Positions 11,573 to 29,800 of a stretch of 64,000 nucleotides of DNA are shown piece after piece; the first letter of the stretch is position 1; each line of letters begins with the position of its first letter. The DNA lies in the NCBI GenBank assembly GCA_037043235.1, contig JAWRVZ010000041.1:3256001-3320000 (forward strand). Direction: 5' to 3'. Under the pieces are notes generated by a model that saw only the letters and a program-made list of their open reading frames with translations, ran no database searches and was not told where the DNA came from. The DNA comes from Rhodeus uyekii (taxonomy: Eukaryota; Chordata; Actinopteri; Cypriniformes; Acheilognathidae). Made by a program: the position numbers and the translations under genes.

Positions 11573-12821
11573 GTAAGTTGCTGTTTTCTGCATTCGTGCT
11601 AATATTTCAGAGTTATAGAGTTCATAATCTGTTCTTTTGTTCTCTGATTGCTTTTATTGCAATACAACTCATTACATTTCAGCTTATAAAACTGTGATCT
11701 TGATGCCATAGAGATGTTTATTATTAAATATCTCTCATATCTGGAATACTTGCTTCTTATTGGTCAGCTGCAACATTACATGGTCAGATATATGCATTAA
11801 TATTCACGGCTTTCCATGGAAACATTGTATATCTGACTGATCAGCGCACCTAACGTTACTTTCATGTCTTGTGTATCACACTGCAGACTTGCTTCAGCGA
11901 TGCAACTGCCACCAACTGTTCTCCTCATTTATAGAGTAAAAATGACCTCGTAGGTCGCTTGTTTTATATGTCTGTTGTTGACTGTTTCTTTTAGCGGAAA
12001 CTAAAAGATACAATTATATTTCACATTTATATTTAATATCAATATATTTATTTATTTGGTGAAAACTTTGCTTTGTATGGTTGACCATAGAGTGCAATAG
12101 TATGCAATAGTATTTTTTCCCCATTCGTTTTCTTCATAGGAATTTTGAAAAAGTCTTCTTCAAAGATTTATAAGCCATGAACCAAACCAACCAGTTAAAA
12201 GGTGAATCACAACATAAAAAAATCTTTTGACTATCAAAAAAACATTTTTTTAAATAAGATTGTGTACTTAATGACTTTTGTAGTGTTCTCGTGCAGTGTG
12301 TTGAAAATCTGACTAAACACCAAGTTAAACCATAGCCAATGAAGACAAGGTCGTAGCAAGGTTGATCATTTACTTGAACATGTAGCGCATGGTGAAAACT
12401 GTAATAAAACAATACAACAACATTCAGTGTCCGTATCTTGGCTAATCATTAAATTATACACAACTATAGCATAAACAATAAGTGCTATACGGAAAGTATG
12501 GGGAATAATAATAGCTGTTAGCATCGATGCTAGCTCATCTTTAATAACTAATTAAAGATCGTTTATTATAACAAATACTTGTAAATATATAATCTTAAAC
12601 ACGTCTAATATCACCTCGAAGAACAGCATTGCCTCTATATTTTATAGTGGATGAACAAGATTGAAGTGTCTGTTTTGAAGTGACATAACAGGAAGTGACA
12701 TCACATAGCGAATTATATTAATGTTTACAATGAGGATAAAAAACAGAAAGTAAAGAACTTTACATTCTTCCTAAGAATCAGTGCAAACAAAAATAAAGCA
12801 TATATTAGAAAATTACATTAG
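11573..12821. other. Start of the intron following the igsf21 exon
   Basis: Begins with the donor GTAAGTTGC. AT-rich, no coding exon recognised. In particular, I found no sequence encoding the rest of the V domain (the DxGxYxC segment) here or later in the window. Confidence 0.6.
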
Positions 12822-12825
12822 TTAA

Positions 12826-13642
12826 CCCTTTCGCACGTACGATCACACCGGTGTGATCAGTTTTGGCTGGGCCCTGGAGGGTACGATCACACCGGTGTGA
12901 TTAGAACGTTCGTGTGTCACGTCATCAACTGCTAAATTCAAACGTGTTTTCGCGTCATCTGGCGCCGATACAGAGATGGACTCACTCAGAGCTTGTCATA
13001 TATCACATATACTCAGTGTTTTCAACCACATAAGCTTTATTTTCGGTTTCAGACATTTAAATACTCATAAGTACTCGCAAAACAATGCATCTATCATTCG
13101 AAAAATACACACTGACGTCCATAAAAGCAGAAATAGCAGTTGTTCAGTTATAAATTGACACATTGCATAGGTAACTATAAAATTCACTGTATTCTTCTCT
13201 CACTTCACTTACTGTCCTGTTTTTCCGGAGAAGCGACTGAATTTGCGTTATAAATCAGACCGATCAGATTCTCCGAACTGCGGCGCAAACAAACATGGCG
13301 ACACCCGTCGTACATCATAGATCAGCTAACATGATCATTATAAAAGTTTTTAAACGACAAAACACATTCACTTCCACATATTTGAGAATCGAAATATCAG
13401 GTAGTTGATAACAGCCAACAAGTGTGTGAATATCTTGAATAAATAAGACATACACTAAATAAATGCGACGCACATGTCATTCGGCGCTTCTGAGGCTGCA
13501 GTGTGTCAAAGTGACAAGCATGACGCGTCACCATGGGAACAATAAGGTAAAAAAAATAATAATATTATTAAAATATTCTAAAATAACGGTAAACTCATGC
13601 TGGGGGGTCAAAGAGAATGTTTAGAACTTACGTGCGAAAGGG
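12826..13642. mobile_element. piggyBac-like MITE (817 bp)
   Basis: Flanked on both sides by TTAA (12822-12825 and 13643-13646). The terminal inverted repeats are CCCTTTCGCACGTA at the left and its exact inverse TACGTGCGAAAGGG at the right. TTAA target duplication plus CCCT/AGGG ends is the signature of piggyBac-superfamily elements. The interior has no transposase. Near the left end an 18-bp palindrome occurs twice (12841-12858 and 12885-12902). A related, internally deleted copy lies at 63686-64000. Confidence 0.8.
12841..12902. repeat. Two subterminal 18-bp palindromes
   Basis: GATCACACCGGTGTGATC is a perfect palindrome at 12841-12858. It recurs at 12885-12902 with one terminal mismatch (final T for C). 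Both are preceded by TAC, and the spacing is 44 bp centre to centre. One half-decayed copy is present at 63690 in the second MITE copy. Duplicated subterminal palindromes are often transposase-binding sites; that role is inference. Confidence 0.85.
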
Positions 13643-13660
13643 TTAAAGGACAACACAACT

Positions 13661-13964
13661 TTAAATGGATTGCTCGCCCCAAAAAAGACATTTTGTCATC
13701 ATTTACTCACCGTCAAATTGTTCCAATCACAAAAGAGTTGTTGAACACATAAGAAGATATTTTTAAGAATGTCAGTTATCAGACAGTTGATGGTAGCCAT
13801 TGATTTTCAAAGTAGATTGCTACCTTCAACTGTCTGGCTAACCAACATTCTTCAAAATATCTTCTTTTGGTTAGCAGAAGAAAGAAACTTATACAGGTTT
13901 GGACCAACTTGAGGGTGAGTAAATGATGACAACATTTACAATTGTGTGTGAACTATCCCTTTAT
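13661..13964. mobile_element. Fold-back MITE, nearly full-length palindrome
   Basis: Ends TTAAATGGATTGCTCGCCCC and GTGTGAACTATCCCTTTAT are diverged versions of the AAAGGGATAGTTCACCC ends of an abundant cyprinid repeat. Inside, ATCATTTACTCACC.TCAA matches inverted TTGAGGGTGAGTAAATGAT. The CAGTTGATGGTAGCCATTGA and CTACCTTCAACTGTCTGG stretches are likewise inverted. The whole element can fold on itself with a short central loop. It starts 14 bp after the piggyBac-like MITE's TTAA. Confidence 0.75.
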
Positions 13965-19639
<5,675 letters not shown>

Positions 19640-21240
19640 TTTCAAGTTAAAAGTAGTACTAGTTCTCTTTCATGGGAACGAAACTCTAGGGGAATGCCTT
19701 GGCATGTAGTCTCCTGAAGTACTGTGAAATCGATCGTGCAATTGTGGAATGATTGTCACGTGTTGGTGACGTCATGATCCAGGATCATAAAAGGGCGCCG
19801 GAAACCGAAAGTGGCAGCTTTGAGTGTCTTCAGCAAATCTCTGCGTCTGTTGTGTTTGTGTGAAGCTGGTTGATTTGTGTGTGTGAAACAAAAGTATATC
19901 TTTCCCTAGCTAGTTAAAAAAGACGAGGGACTTTCACACTTTCAACAAGTTTTAGAGTGTGTGCTTCCCCTGCCCTCACTAGAGCTGGCAGGGCTACACA
20001 CCTTTTATGTGTTAAGACTTGCTGAGTCGCTCTACTCCACCACCAACTCTACTACACCACCCCCCCCCCCCCCCCAAAAAAAAAACAACAACCTTAAGGC
20101 ACCCAGGTTTTTCACTGCCCAGGTTTGCGTTCTTATGACTCGGATCCCGCTGGTGCCGAGGCTTAGCGGCGATCTTTGTTCTGGGGTTCTCATGTTGTAA
20201 AAACATTTGGATCTGAAAGCAGGGTTTGAGGCGGGCTTTGCCTTATCTCGGCCCTTACCTGGCAGATCTGTTCCTATGCTAGGCACGCTCTAGGGCGGTT
20301 TCTTCCGACCAGGCAGAGGCACACTGAGGAGTTGAGGAGTTGGATGTGTTAATGTCAAGGCTGGAGAGGTAGTTTTGCCATTTTCCGCCCCGGTCTATCT
20401 AGAGGTCCAGAGGTCTCCGATTGGGTTCTGCAAGGCAGATCTAGGGGCCATCAACTTGTTGTCCATAATCTGGCAACACGGCGGTAGTTGCCTATCATAT
20501 GGGAGTAGGCGTCCTGTCGAGGCAGGGGCTGAGGCCTGGGGAAATATGGGGAACTTCCCGTGGTTCTCTGCAGGATCTCCCTTTTTTTCAGACCCTCTTT
20601 GGGCTGGATACTAGATTTCGGATGTGGCCGAGGCTACGTCCATTACTTTCCCCGATCACCCTGCTTCTGGGAGTTCTGAAGAGACTCCTTATCTCTGTGC
20701 TTGGCCTCTGAGAGGGCCTAGTGCATAGTTTCCGGTCTCTCAACCGATGTTGATGAGGCCACTCTCCTTTCCAGACGAGGAAACTGTACAACCCTGAGTT
20801 GAGCTTCACTGCAGGGTTCTCTCCTCCCACCCAAGAGGTTTACGTGGCTGCCTTACTTACCACGTACCTCCGTTTGACTCGTTCTTGGTAGTTGTTTCCT
20901 GATGGCTTGAGGCTTCTGTTCTGTCCCCCCTTGGTGATCATGGCCAGGATTTAAGAACAAGGTCATTCCAGTGTGAGCAATGGACCCTTATGTCCACTAG
21001 GTCTGCTTGTGGCATAGGGCCAACCAGCTGTTCTTTTTCTTAGGACCCTCGTGTGGGCCCCGAAATTCCATCTCCGTGAGGGTCCGTGCCCACTCCACTA
21101 GGAGCATGGCTGCCTCTATGGCTTCTTGCAGGGTTCTCCCTTGCTTATGTTTGTGCTGCAGCAAGCTGGTCCTCCCATAACACATTCCAGATGTTCTACC
21201 AGCTTTTTAAGCAATCCCCCATTCTAGCCACCTTTTGAAA
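19640..21240 (+). mobile_element. Decayed DIRS-like or other retroelement remnant
   Basis: The left part (19650-19830) runs GTTCTCTTTCATGGGAACGA, then GTTGGTGACGTCATGATCC, then CATAAAAGGGCGCCGG. This looks like a retroelement leader with a TATA-like CATAAAAG box and resembles terminal sequences I associate with fish DIRS-type elements. The right part has broken coding fragments, for example around 20600-20800 a stretch reading roughly PLSFPDEETVQP. There is no intact ORF, reverse transcriptase or recombinase domain. A poly-C run sits at about 20060-20076. GC content is visibly higher than in the flanking intron. Class assignment is tentative and the limits are approximate. Confidence 0.4.
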
Positions 21241-23189
21241 ATTTATACTTTTAAAATATGCATTGATTTCTGAGAGTTTATATTGTGTCACTAGACATCA
21301 GTCACCAGATCTGAGAATAAACTGCTTCTGAGCAAAATTCTGTATAAAGACAGCGAAACCTCTTTAGAACACTTGTAAAAACTCCTCTGCGATAAGTAGT
21401 AAGGTTTTTTCATGACATTGAGGACATCGTTGGTCTCAAAACAGATTTTCTAAATCCATCTTACTATCACTGGATGATCAAACAACGCTGTGTTTATGGA
21501 GCGATTAGAAGTGGATCAAAGGCTGATTGTGACATTTGCATTAGAATAGGAAAAATAGATTTTTATTCGGGCCAACATTGTCATAGACCCCTGCCAAAAT
21601 CATGTTTTCTTAGGGAATATGGAAAAAAGGGGGGGAAAGAAAGTCCTATTCACCTTGAGTGCTGTTTTTTTTTTTTTTTTTGCTTTGTCTCTGCAGTTTA
21701 AAGAGAAAGTTTTCTCTGCTGAAAATGTCTGGGAGAGGCTGCGTCTGGGTCTTTGTTCAGAAGAATCAAATGTTCCCCCCTTGCTGCCATCTAGATAATT
21801 TTCTAAACCCACTGTAAGAATTTCTATTCCTCTTTTTTTAAGTACCCAGAACAAGCTGGCTGGACTTGATGTACTTCTGAAAGGTTCGGCGATGTGGCCC
21901 ATGCCATTTGTAAGAGGCAACAGCTTGGAGAGGGCTGATTGTGCTAGAGAAGTGCACCCTGAGTTGATTTTAGAAAGGGGTTTACATGGGCACCATGCTG
22001 CACTCTGAAACACATTTTTACAACAGATGCCAGCAGGAAACAGCGTGTTGAATAGGTAGGGAAAATACAGTGTGAGAGTAGTTCTCCATCCAGTCAAGAG
22101 AACAAGGCCAAATTTAGAGTAAATGTGGCACATTTTAAATGGCTTAAAAAAGAAAGCACGCAAAGAAAAAAGTTTAACATCCATTTAGCAACTTTGTGGT
22201 CATGCGGGAATAGCTGTTTTTTTTTTTTACAGCTGGCACAAACTGTAGTAACTCTAAGAGGTTTTGACAGCTGTGAATCAATCTTGGAACATGGTCATTA
22301 CTGTCGAAATGAAGCATCTCTCTTGCCCTTTGTGACCCTCCATCCTCTAGTGGCCTGAAGTTTTGAGCTAGATCAATGGCTGCTGCTTCTCGTCCTGCGC
22401 TTATCTATACGGTGCGGACTACAGCTATTTGGGTCAGCTGTGTGGCAGAGGAGAAACAATTAAAGAAACTTCCCTCTCCTCCTCTGGGTATAACTCTTTG
22501 TGCGGAAAGATGGGTTTTGTAATAGATTTTTGTCGGTGTAAAATGAGACGCTGACCTCTGAGTCCGCCAAGCTCAAAGGCAACTGGAGAGACGAGGGCAG
22601 CGCTGTCCCCGTGGACTCAGAGCAATATTAATTCTACCCATCACTCTGTGTGATGATGTTAGTCATGCTCCTGATAATGAAAAAACACATTCATGCATCA
22701 CTAAAAAAGCTTTTAAAAGGACGATTGGATCCAAACAATTATGGCGTGTTGAGCGTGGAGCTGAACCCCAACAAATGGCTTTGTCTGTGTTTGTTTTGGC
22801 TTTTATATGTCCTCAGCAATGTGCTTAACTGTGTATGGATTCTTATGGAATTTTTTTCTTTTTTGCATCCACTCATCTTAGACTGGCACCTATCGATATT
22901 GGATTCATGAAGTCAAATGTCTTGTTGATTTCTGTCTGTTTTTTACCCTTGTTGTTGCAGTTTGCTCCAGAATGAACTGCTTGTTTGTTCTTCCACTCTT
23001 ATTCTGTGTTTAGCTGTGAATTGCAGACATTGCAGACATACCATTTCTCTGCTGTTGACTCAAGCTTGACTGTTATGTTGGGTGTTAAATGTGTGTATGT
23101 GTTGTTAAATTGTTTGGCATGCTTGTTTTGTTTAACATACTTTTATATTTATGTATTTTTTATTATGCATTGTGTTAAGTGTTTTGTTT
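21241..23189. other. Intron, no gene recognised
   Basis: Contains a 194-codon open frame on the minus strand (21600-22184). It has no recognisable domain, a lysine run derived from a poly-T tract and no splice or promoter support, so I do not call it a gene. Confidence 0.5.
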
Positions 23190-23348
23190 TTAGGTATTTA
23201 CATTTACATTTATGCATTTGGCAGACGCTTTTATCCAAAGCGATTCAAGGCTAACATTCACATTCTTGTCAGTTTTTGCTTTCTCTGGGAATCAAACCCA
23301 TGACCTTGGCATTGTAAACACCAATGGTCTACTGATTGAGCTACAGGA
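23190..23348 (-). mobile_element. tRNA-derived SINE (minus strand)
   Basis: On the minus strand it reads CCTGTAGCTCAATCAGTAGA (an A-box-like tRNA start), then a B-box region GGGTTTGATTCCC. It ends in GGATAAAAGCGTCTGCCAAATG followed by CATAAATGTAAATG units. This head and tail is one of the commonest tRNA-derived SINE families in teleosts. The copy is diverged but nearly full length. Confidence 0.8.
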
Positions 23349-25956
23349 AATTTGGTTAAAATTTAAGTTCAAAAGATGAGTTTTGTAAATAAAATTAATC
23401 AAAAAAATTATTTTCAAAATGTACAAAGATTCACAAACTTTGTTGTATAAAATAAGTTTAGTTAGAAATAACGAAATGCATGAAACATTTATAAAATGTT
23501 TTATATGAAACTTTATTTCAAAATTATGAAATGCATTTTGTTTTTCCATTTAGATATTGTTCATAAAATATATCAACAAAACAAATTAAATCCACAAAAT
23601 GTATTGTTCATAAAATATATAATATATAAATAATATTTTAAAATATTTTTTTTTAAATTACAAGATATATAATGTTATGCATATTTCATTTGTATTATAC
23701 GTTGACATATATTTTGTTTGATGCATTTTATAAAGCACCTTGAGCATTGGAGTAGCACTTTATAAAGTAAACTTATTCTTATCAGTGGTAGATGAAACAA
23801 GACATGGCTGGTCATGTGATCTCAACATGACGGCGTTACCCACTATATGTAGACAACTTTTTATAGGCCACAGATATGATCCTGTGTCAGTTCACATCAT
23901 TTTAATTATATACATTTTTGTGTAAACTCTTTTTAATGAGGAAAATAAGTCTGAATGCAGTGTTTAAGCAGTGTATTTTGTAAGGATAGGTCTCAGCCTC
24001 ACTTTGCACTTAAAAGGCTGACTTTCAGCTGTAAAGCAGTGGGATAAAACCCTTCTCCTCTCCTCTCTGTTTTATCTTTCCATAACGGGGGCAAGTGAAA
24101 CATCTCACCCCTCCTTCCTCCCTAACCACTCAAAGCCTCTATCTTTGTTATAATTCATCCTTCCAAGGGCTGTTCATTTCACTTCTAATCTGTACCCAAC
24201 CTTGCCTCGCCCTTCTCCAATCTGTTCGTCTCTTATGACCAGTCGTGGCTTAAGTCACTTTGTGTTATCATTCAATTTTGGGTTCCTGACAGATGGGTTT
24301 ATGCACCATGTTATCCTTGGTATGGTATAGTGTGCCACTAAATGTTGATGTGAGAGTAGATATTATTACAGATGATTGTTTAGACAGCTCTGTGTGTGTT
24401 TGTGTGTTTGATAATTAAAAGATTGCGATCTCGAATCAAACACCCACGGAACCTCATTCCTAAATGACAATGATTGCCCTGTCTATTAAACTATTAAAAG
24501 TACTAACACTTATGGTCAGTGAAAGGAGGTGCTTAGCTTCAACATTAGGAGTTTGAACCAAATATTAGATGAGCGTTTTATTTGTATGATTTTACATGCG
24601 GCTTTAAATATTTGTAACCCTTAAGTTAAAACATGACTAATGGACATGGTCATGGACAAAAGTCAATTTACATCTTCAACCTTTAACCAAATATTCTAAA
24701 CAATTGTTAAAGGTTTTGTAAGCATATTGCATAGCTGTGATTGGAGTCAATCGCTTTATTTGTGATACTGCAATGAAATACGGCAATTGTGCAGACATAA
24801 TTTTTGGCTAGGCTGTCATAAGCCCCTTTCACACAGAGCATTGATCCCGGAAAATTGCTATAAAATTGCTAGAGTGCCTTCTGTGTGAAGGCAAACGTCC
24901 CGAGATTAATCCGCTAGCGATGTGCTAGTGTATGATCGAAGCATAAAAAACGAGCATGGGTTCTTGAGAGAGAAATCTTGGATCATAAACAAACTTAAGA
25001 CGCTGCAGAGACATTACATAACGCATCCTGATATCACATGTTTTTGCGGAATCTTTACAAGATATTTGTGAACGCATTCGGACATTCCAAAAATGTTGGC
25101 AGTGGGAATGAACCAAAATCAAACATTCACAGGACACATAATCTGTGTATTTTCCGGATTTTTTTGTTGTTGTCTTGTTGCCTTTTGTTCTTTCCGAATA
25201 TTTAAAATATTTGTAAAAAAATTAAATATTTTCCACATATTTTCATTATTTAGTGGAGCTTGGAACTCTGGACATCACTTTTGGCCACTACTGTAATATA
25301 CTACTAGTATGACTACTACTAATAATAATAGTGATGAGGTCGCTTTTTCACTGTTTATCTGTCAACTTGCATATGCAAGATCACATGACCCACTCTGGGG
25401 TCACATGACCCACTAAAGAAGATGAAGGTTCAGAAGGTGTAATGTAAGAACTAAAGAATTCTAGGACTGTGATCCTAGTTTTGCCCTTGAACATGTTTTT
25501 AAGTCTACAGGATTGACTGTTTGCCAGTATTTTTTCTAAATAAACTATGTAAGAAAGAGCTTGTGATTTCCATTTGTGGAGTTGATTGATATGGCTGGAA
25601 TGTTGCAGAGAGAGCATTGTGTAGAGGTTGCTCTCCTGGTGCTTTTCCCATCTGGAGCATTTATATTTTTTATGTTCCTCATCTTTGATGTTCACTCACA
25701 TCTCCATCTTATGATTCATCTGATGTATAAAGGATAGTTATGGGCAATCCCTGAAGCTTAGAGAACATACGTTAGTCTGTTTCAAAGAAAACAGACATAA
25801 ATTTGATATTTTATTTATTTATATATAACTCAAAACTATGCCTTTCCTTTAGAACCAAGGTTTTAGCTGGCCGTCCACAATCCCTTAGGGGATCCAAGGT
25901 TCAAGAGGAGGTCTGTGGGTTGATAAATACAGCATTTCTTTAAAAAAAAACGTTTA
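23349..25956. other. Intron; possible MITE end near 24829
   Basis: AT-rich from 23349 to 23700. At 24829-24935 the sequence GCCCCTTTCACACAGAGCATTGATCCCGG resembles the end of a common fish MITE whose inverted partner (CTTCTGTGTGAAGG) lies about 45 bp on. It is too decayed to define. A direct repeat TCACATGACCCACT occurs twice at 25381-25414. No gene recognised. Confidence 0.4.
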
Positions 25957-26690
25957 TATACTGCTGGTTAACAAAAAATATCTAATCACTATCACATGGC
26001 AGCAAATCAGTGCATTTAAACATGTACACTTGGTCACGTGCCAACGTTTGCTGGTGCCAGACAGGCTTGTCTTGGCTTCTGGGATTTTCACACTCAACCA
26101 TCTCAAGGGTTTACAGAGAACGGTCTGAAAAAGAGAATATATCGCAGTTCTTCTGCCTTGTTGATGCCAGAGGTTCAGTGGAGAATGACCAGACTGGTTG
26201 AAGCAGATAGAAAGGCAACAGTACCTCAAATTATAACCGAGGTCTGCAGAAGAGTATGTGAATGCATAACCTATTGAACCTTGAAGCAGATGGACTACAG
26301 CCATAGAAGGCAAAGCCGAGTGCTAAGATCAGGGAACTGAGGATAAAATGTTTATGCGCTCATCATAATTGGACAATAGAAGATTAGAAAAACACTGCCT
26401 GGTTTTATGAGTCTCGATTCTAACAAAACTTTCAGATGGTAACACATGGATCCATCCTGTCTTGTGTCAATAGTTCAGGCTGCTACTGCTGATGGTGTAA
26501 TGGTGTATTGTATCATCGATGTGCAACCAACTAATCTGCTGCAACTGCATGATGCTATCACGTCAATATGAACCAAAATCTCTAAAGAATGTTTCCAGCA
26601 CGTTGTTGAATCTATGATATGAAGGATTAAGGTAGTTATGAAAGCAAGTGGTCCAAACCGATCCTAGCTAGGTGTACTTAATAATGTGGT
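25957..26690 (+). pseudogene. Decayed Tc1-like transposase, internally deleted
   Basis: The + strand preserves recognisable blocks of a teleost Tc1-like transposase. An HTH segment (HTQPSQGFTENG-type reading, from ancestral TTISRVYREW) lies near 26085-26130. A second binding segment (QWRMTRLVEADRKATVPQI) lies at about 26174-26235. The start of the catalytic core is at 26370-26420, where the expected WSDESRF reads WFYESRF, so the first catalytic Asp is replaced by Tyr. The C-terminus (AATA..CYHVNMNQN, in broken frames) lies at about 26520-26680. The core between about 26500 and 26520 is deleted, removing the second Asp and the third acidic residue. Several frameshifts are present. The element would have moved by cut and paste at TA; this copy is dead. 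Confidence 0.75.
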
Positions 26691-26754
26691 AGAGAATCTA
26701 TAAGATTATTTTTAATGTTTCTGAAAGACGTTTATGTCCATTGAGACAACAGTT

Positions 26755-26890
26755 TGTTTATTTGATGAAAAATACAGTAAAAATATTGTGAAATATTAAA
26801 AAAAAAAAAATTTGTTTAAATGTAATGCATGCAAAGCATCCTTGCTAAGTAAAAGTATTAATTTCTTTAAAAAATTTCTTTTTGAATGAT
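26755..26890 (+). repeat. Fragment of a common teleost interspersed repeat
   Basis: AAAAATACAGTAAAAATATTGTGAAATATT, then after an internal deletion GCATCCTTGCTAAGTAAAAG and TATTAATTTCTTT. These blocks come from the same repeat family as 46366-46781 (contains AAAAATACAGCAAATGTTGTAATA) and 63375-63500. The family class is not known to me with certainty. Confidence 0.6.
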
Positions 26891-29800
26891 CGTGTGTCAA
26901 AAGTTACAAAATAAATGGTACTTTGAATTGTTTTTCTTGCTAATGTTCATTGTGACTATTCCTTCTATATTTTCAATAAAAACCTTCTCTAAAATGTTTT
27001 TGCTCATGAAGCAGCACAACTATTCATAAACAATCAATCCAAGTTATTAAACCTCATTGAGTTTCAAATATGAAGTCAAATTTACCCAAAAAGCAGATAA
27101 AAACATTGCCAGGCTAAAGACACATCTGATATCTATTTTTTCTTGAAGCGTGTCTATAGCGAAGCAAATTGGAAAAGATAAGTATCTTCCTCTCTTTTGT
27201 TGACCAGAACAACCAAAACATATAATCAGAGGGTCAAATTGATCCATTGTCAGATTTTAACCAGCAGCACTTATCAGGTGGGATTTTAAAGAACAATGCT
27301 ACACCGGATAACATAGTATTTTAACAACAACAGAGATGCATTCACAGTACATTGGAGCCAAATAGTAGCAGCCAAAAAGAAGAACAGAAAGGAAACATGT
27401 TGAGAGGAACAAAGAGAGGAAAAGATATGAGATTTTGAGCAATTTCATTGAGTGCACTGCTATAGTGGCTATGACAGTTATGAGATTGTATCTAGAGCAA
27501 TAACTCAACAAGTGCTAATAACACATAGCTATGCTATTTCCCATAAGTCACTGCTCGCATAACGCCAATGGCACAGTGCTTTTCAACTCCCAAGTAAAAT
27601 TGCATCATTTCAACTACTAATGCTGATGACAATTCTCGTCTTTCTCACCTTTGTTGTGAAATAGGAAATACTGGTGGCATACCAGGGCAACCAGAATAAT
27701 TCAACTTTTAAAAGTTTGAGTGCTGCACTCGTTATCCGCAATATAATATTATACTGCCTTCAAAGACACATTGTTCTACAATTGTGACTCAGTTCTAAGG
27801 AAATATTGAAGTGAAAAGTAATAATAAATATCTTACTGAAATTCCTAAGTTGGGTTGCTGATTTGTATGCTTATTATAAAAGGTGTTTAATACATATGTG
27901 TAAATATTATTTGGAAAATATTTTAGTTTTTATAGTCTGATTTTCTACTCACTATAATACATTACTGTGTTATATGTTTAAATCATATATTTTTTATTTT
28001 AATAAATCTTTTTTCTAATGATACTAACGAAGTTCCATGTTGGTTATTTCGAGTCAATGTGGCAGCTCACAGCTTTTGGAACAGAGTTTTAGTATTTCCA
28101 GGCCTTTGTCCTCTGCTAATGCTGCCCATGTTTACATGCTAATAATCGATTGTCTGAAAAGACAAAGCATTAGGTTTGCATGCCGATTGTCATGGTCTGG
28201 GGATATCGACAGTCTGTTCAGCACTTCTGTGCTTTGCTTTCTCTGTCAGTATCAGTGACTTGCTCAAGGGAAGTGTTGGACCTTGCAGAACGCTGGCAAG
28301 AAAATGAATTACGTCAAGACTTGACTTGAATGCTGAGAATTATAGACATGAGATCCAAATGAGAGGTGTGAATGAAAATGGCGGCTGACTAATGCCTGTA
28401 ATTTGATCCAATAGCGCTGATGACATTTTGTCTAAATTGCAAATTGCTTTGGAAAACAATTTTGTCCCTATAGTATTGCATTGCACAGACAGGCATATAA
28501 TCAAAGGGTATACAAGAAAAATTACATCCAACATGCACAACACATACACAGAGTTTGAGCGTCAGGCATTCAAAATCAATTTCAACCATATACCTTAAAA
28601 ATAAACGGAGCATTTTAGAAAATGAAATAAAACAAGAAATATGGTGACATAAGCTTAATTTGTAAGGTTATGCCAGATTTCTTGGTCACTATTCAATTAA
28701 GGATATTTGTGACATTAAGTATGTGAACATCCTGAAAATTGTTACATTTTCAAGGCAACTTTTAACTAAAAATTTTAGTGTAAGTATGGAATCATTGACG
28801 ATGAGGCATTGAATTATTAGAAAAATAATACACACGAGGTGGTAATGTTTGGTTCAGATGTTGTATTTCAAGACATTTGTCCGTTGTTGCTTTTTTGTCC
28901 TTAAAAAACTCTTGTATGTAGCAACAATTTCTTATGCCTATAATCCTAAACCTCCGTTGCTAATTCCAAAACATCACTTTAAAGCTTGTAACTGAGGCTC
29001 AAGCCACTGATAGCAAACTAATGCAGTTATTAATGCAAATCTAACCCTTTTCTTAACCCTAGGGGTTAACAAACTATTTCCGAACTAGGAAAACTTGGAT
29101 TCCTGGCAGTTGAATGTTGAATTAGAAGGGTATCTCTTTTAATTTAAATAATTGTACACACATTTCTCCCTATACCATCCAAACAATACGATTACTACAA
29201 CAGTAAAACAATTCCTTGATAATATTTGCCCCAAAAATCAATAACTTTTTAATTTCCAAGAAATATTAGAAGACAAATGTCAATAAAATAAAATAAATGA
29301 ATAAAAAATGTTTTGTACATGAATGAGATCTCCCCAACAAAATAAAAGAACCAAAGGAATGTAAATGATGTCTTTTCTTAGAAATCAAATATGGATAACC
29401 CCTTTGCAACTTCAAATAGTAAAATCAAATCAAAACCATACTAAAGATAAACTATGAATGTCCCTCAAAACACCAATCAATAGTAAACATCAAACACAGA
29501 TTTGAGAACCTGATGTTCTTAACATACAAAGTCTTTCAGTCCAATATGCAAATGATCTACACGTCGATCACACAGTCAAACATGTGGTTATGCATTACCT
29601 TTAAATCCAGGTCTTTGGTGCAATGAAATGACAAGTTCAAAATAACTCCACATTCGACAGTTTCGAAACAAATCCAGTTGACAACTGTTCAGTATCCCCG
29701 TTGACGGTTGTTGATCACGAGTTGTTGAACTTGAGCGTCACCACTCACAAGGCCCTCCTTGCGCAGGTATGACTCAAAACAATCACAGAAACAAAAGATA

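Noticed and set aside
21600..22184. 194-codon open frame on the minus strand
   Set aside because: No recognisable domain, contains a lysine run from a poly-T tract, and has no promoter, splice or poly(A) context. Likely chance in an intron.
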